40,116 bases of DNA. It comes from DAOMNN01 sp035443825. GTDB taxonomy: Bacteria; Pseudomonadota; Gammaproteobacteria; Burkholderiales; Rhodocyclaceae. The position numbers were made by a program, and so were the translations under genes. This document shows, one piece after another, positions 40,070 to 40,116 of this stretch (position 1 is its first letter; each line of letters opens with the position of its first letter). The notes under the pieces are model-generated. The model was not told where the DNA came from and searched no databases. It worked only from the letters and a program-made list of their open reading frames with translations. The stretch is from contig DAOMNN010000028.1 in assembly GCA_035443825.1 (NCBI GenBank), positions 1-40,116 on the forward strand, given 5' to 3'.

Positions 40070-40116
40070 TGGTGGGCGGTACTGGGATCGAACCAGTGAC
40101 CCCTGCCGTGTGAAGG
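40070..40116 (-). tRNA. tRNA-Val (anticodon CAC), 3' part only
   Basis: On the minus strand the visible part runs from the 3' half of the anticodon arm to an encoded CCA. The loop and 3' stem read TTCACAC-GGCAG, preceded by CC at the window edge, so the anticodon is CAC. The T-arm CTGGTTCGATCCCAG and the 3' acceptor strand TACCGCCCACCA follow. The D-arm and 5' acceptor are outside the window. A short open frame on the opposite strand here ends in the familiar tRNA-derived false peptide GGTGIEPVTPAV. Confidence 0.93.

Noticed and set aside
39895..40113. 72-codon frame ending in GGTGIEPVTPAV
   Set aside because: The peptide is the well-known artefact of translating the antisense strand of a tRNA; it overlaps tRNA-Val.
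1..40116. CRISPR arrays, insertion sequences, prophage or integron genes
   Set aside because: No regularly spaced repeats, transposase or integrase motifs, or terminal inverted repeats with target duplications were seen.

Overview
The window is a dense, GC-rich stretch of chromosomal core and semi-core genes with no mobile element, phage gene or CRISPR array that I can see. The gene content (hpnCDE squalene cassette, MinCDE, selD/selU, an Aap-type amino acid transporter, egtBD, an sbtAB-like bicarbonate cassette, a tRNA-Val with anticodon CAC) fits a proteobacterium, most likely a betaproteobacterium of the Rhodocyclales/Azoarcus-Thauera kind. That placement is inference from gene content, not from a marker-gene search.

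Layout. 1-4.4 kb: the 5' part of a tRNA-Leu(UAG), then a minus-strand operon (ATPase, fused double FtsX permease, secreted AttH/CrtC-like protein) resembling AttEFGH exporters. 4.5-7.5 kb: hpnC-hpnD-hpnE, which convert farnesyl diphosphate to squalene. 7.5-11 kb: a lone YbbA-type ATPase divergent from the esterase/thioesterase tesA, then selD divergent from selU (selenophosphate and 2-selenouridine in tRNA). 11-13 kb: gabD with a coupled methyltransferase. 13.4-17.6 kb: an orphan PAS histidine kinase and a Pat-type acyl-CoA synthetase/acetyltransferase fusion. 17.6-21.9 kb: hexose-6-phosphate mutarotase, ArsC/Spx-like reductase, an Hsp33 homologue that has lost all four zinc cysteines, and minCDE. 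22-24.2 kb: Na/Pi cotransporter family protein and a small ABM-like protein. 24.3-26.6 kb: egtB-egtD for ergothioneine. 26.9-31.1 kb: aapJQMP polar amino acid ABC transporter. 31.6-33.4 kb: a chemoreceptor with a C-terminal cytoplasmic sensor-like domain and a probable sigma-28 promoter. 33.7-39.9 kb: lysS, mnmC, an SbtA/SbtB-like pair and gltX. The window closes with the 3' half of tRNA-Val(CAC) and its terminator.

How the parts work together. Several short operons are translationally coupled by ATGA overlaps (the Att-like set, hpnC/D, arsC-like/hslO, egtB/D). A recurring theme is the wobble uridine of tRNA-Lys/Glu/Gln: MnmC and SelU both act on it, and LysS and GltX charge two of those tRNAs. 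The most unusual sequence observation is the Hsp33 protein without its redox switch cysteines. The rest is largely recognisable biology. I found no convincing wholly new multigene system.
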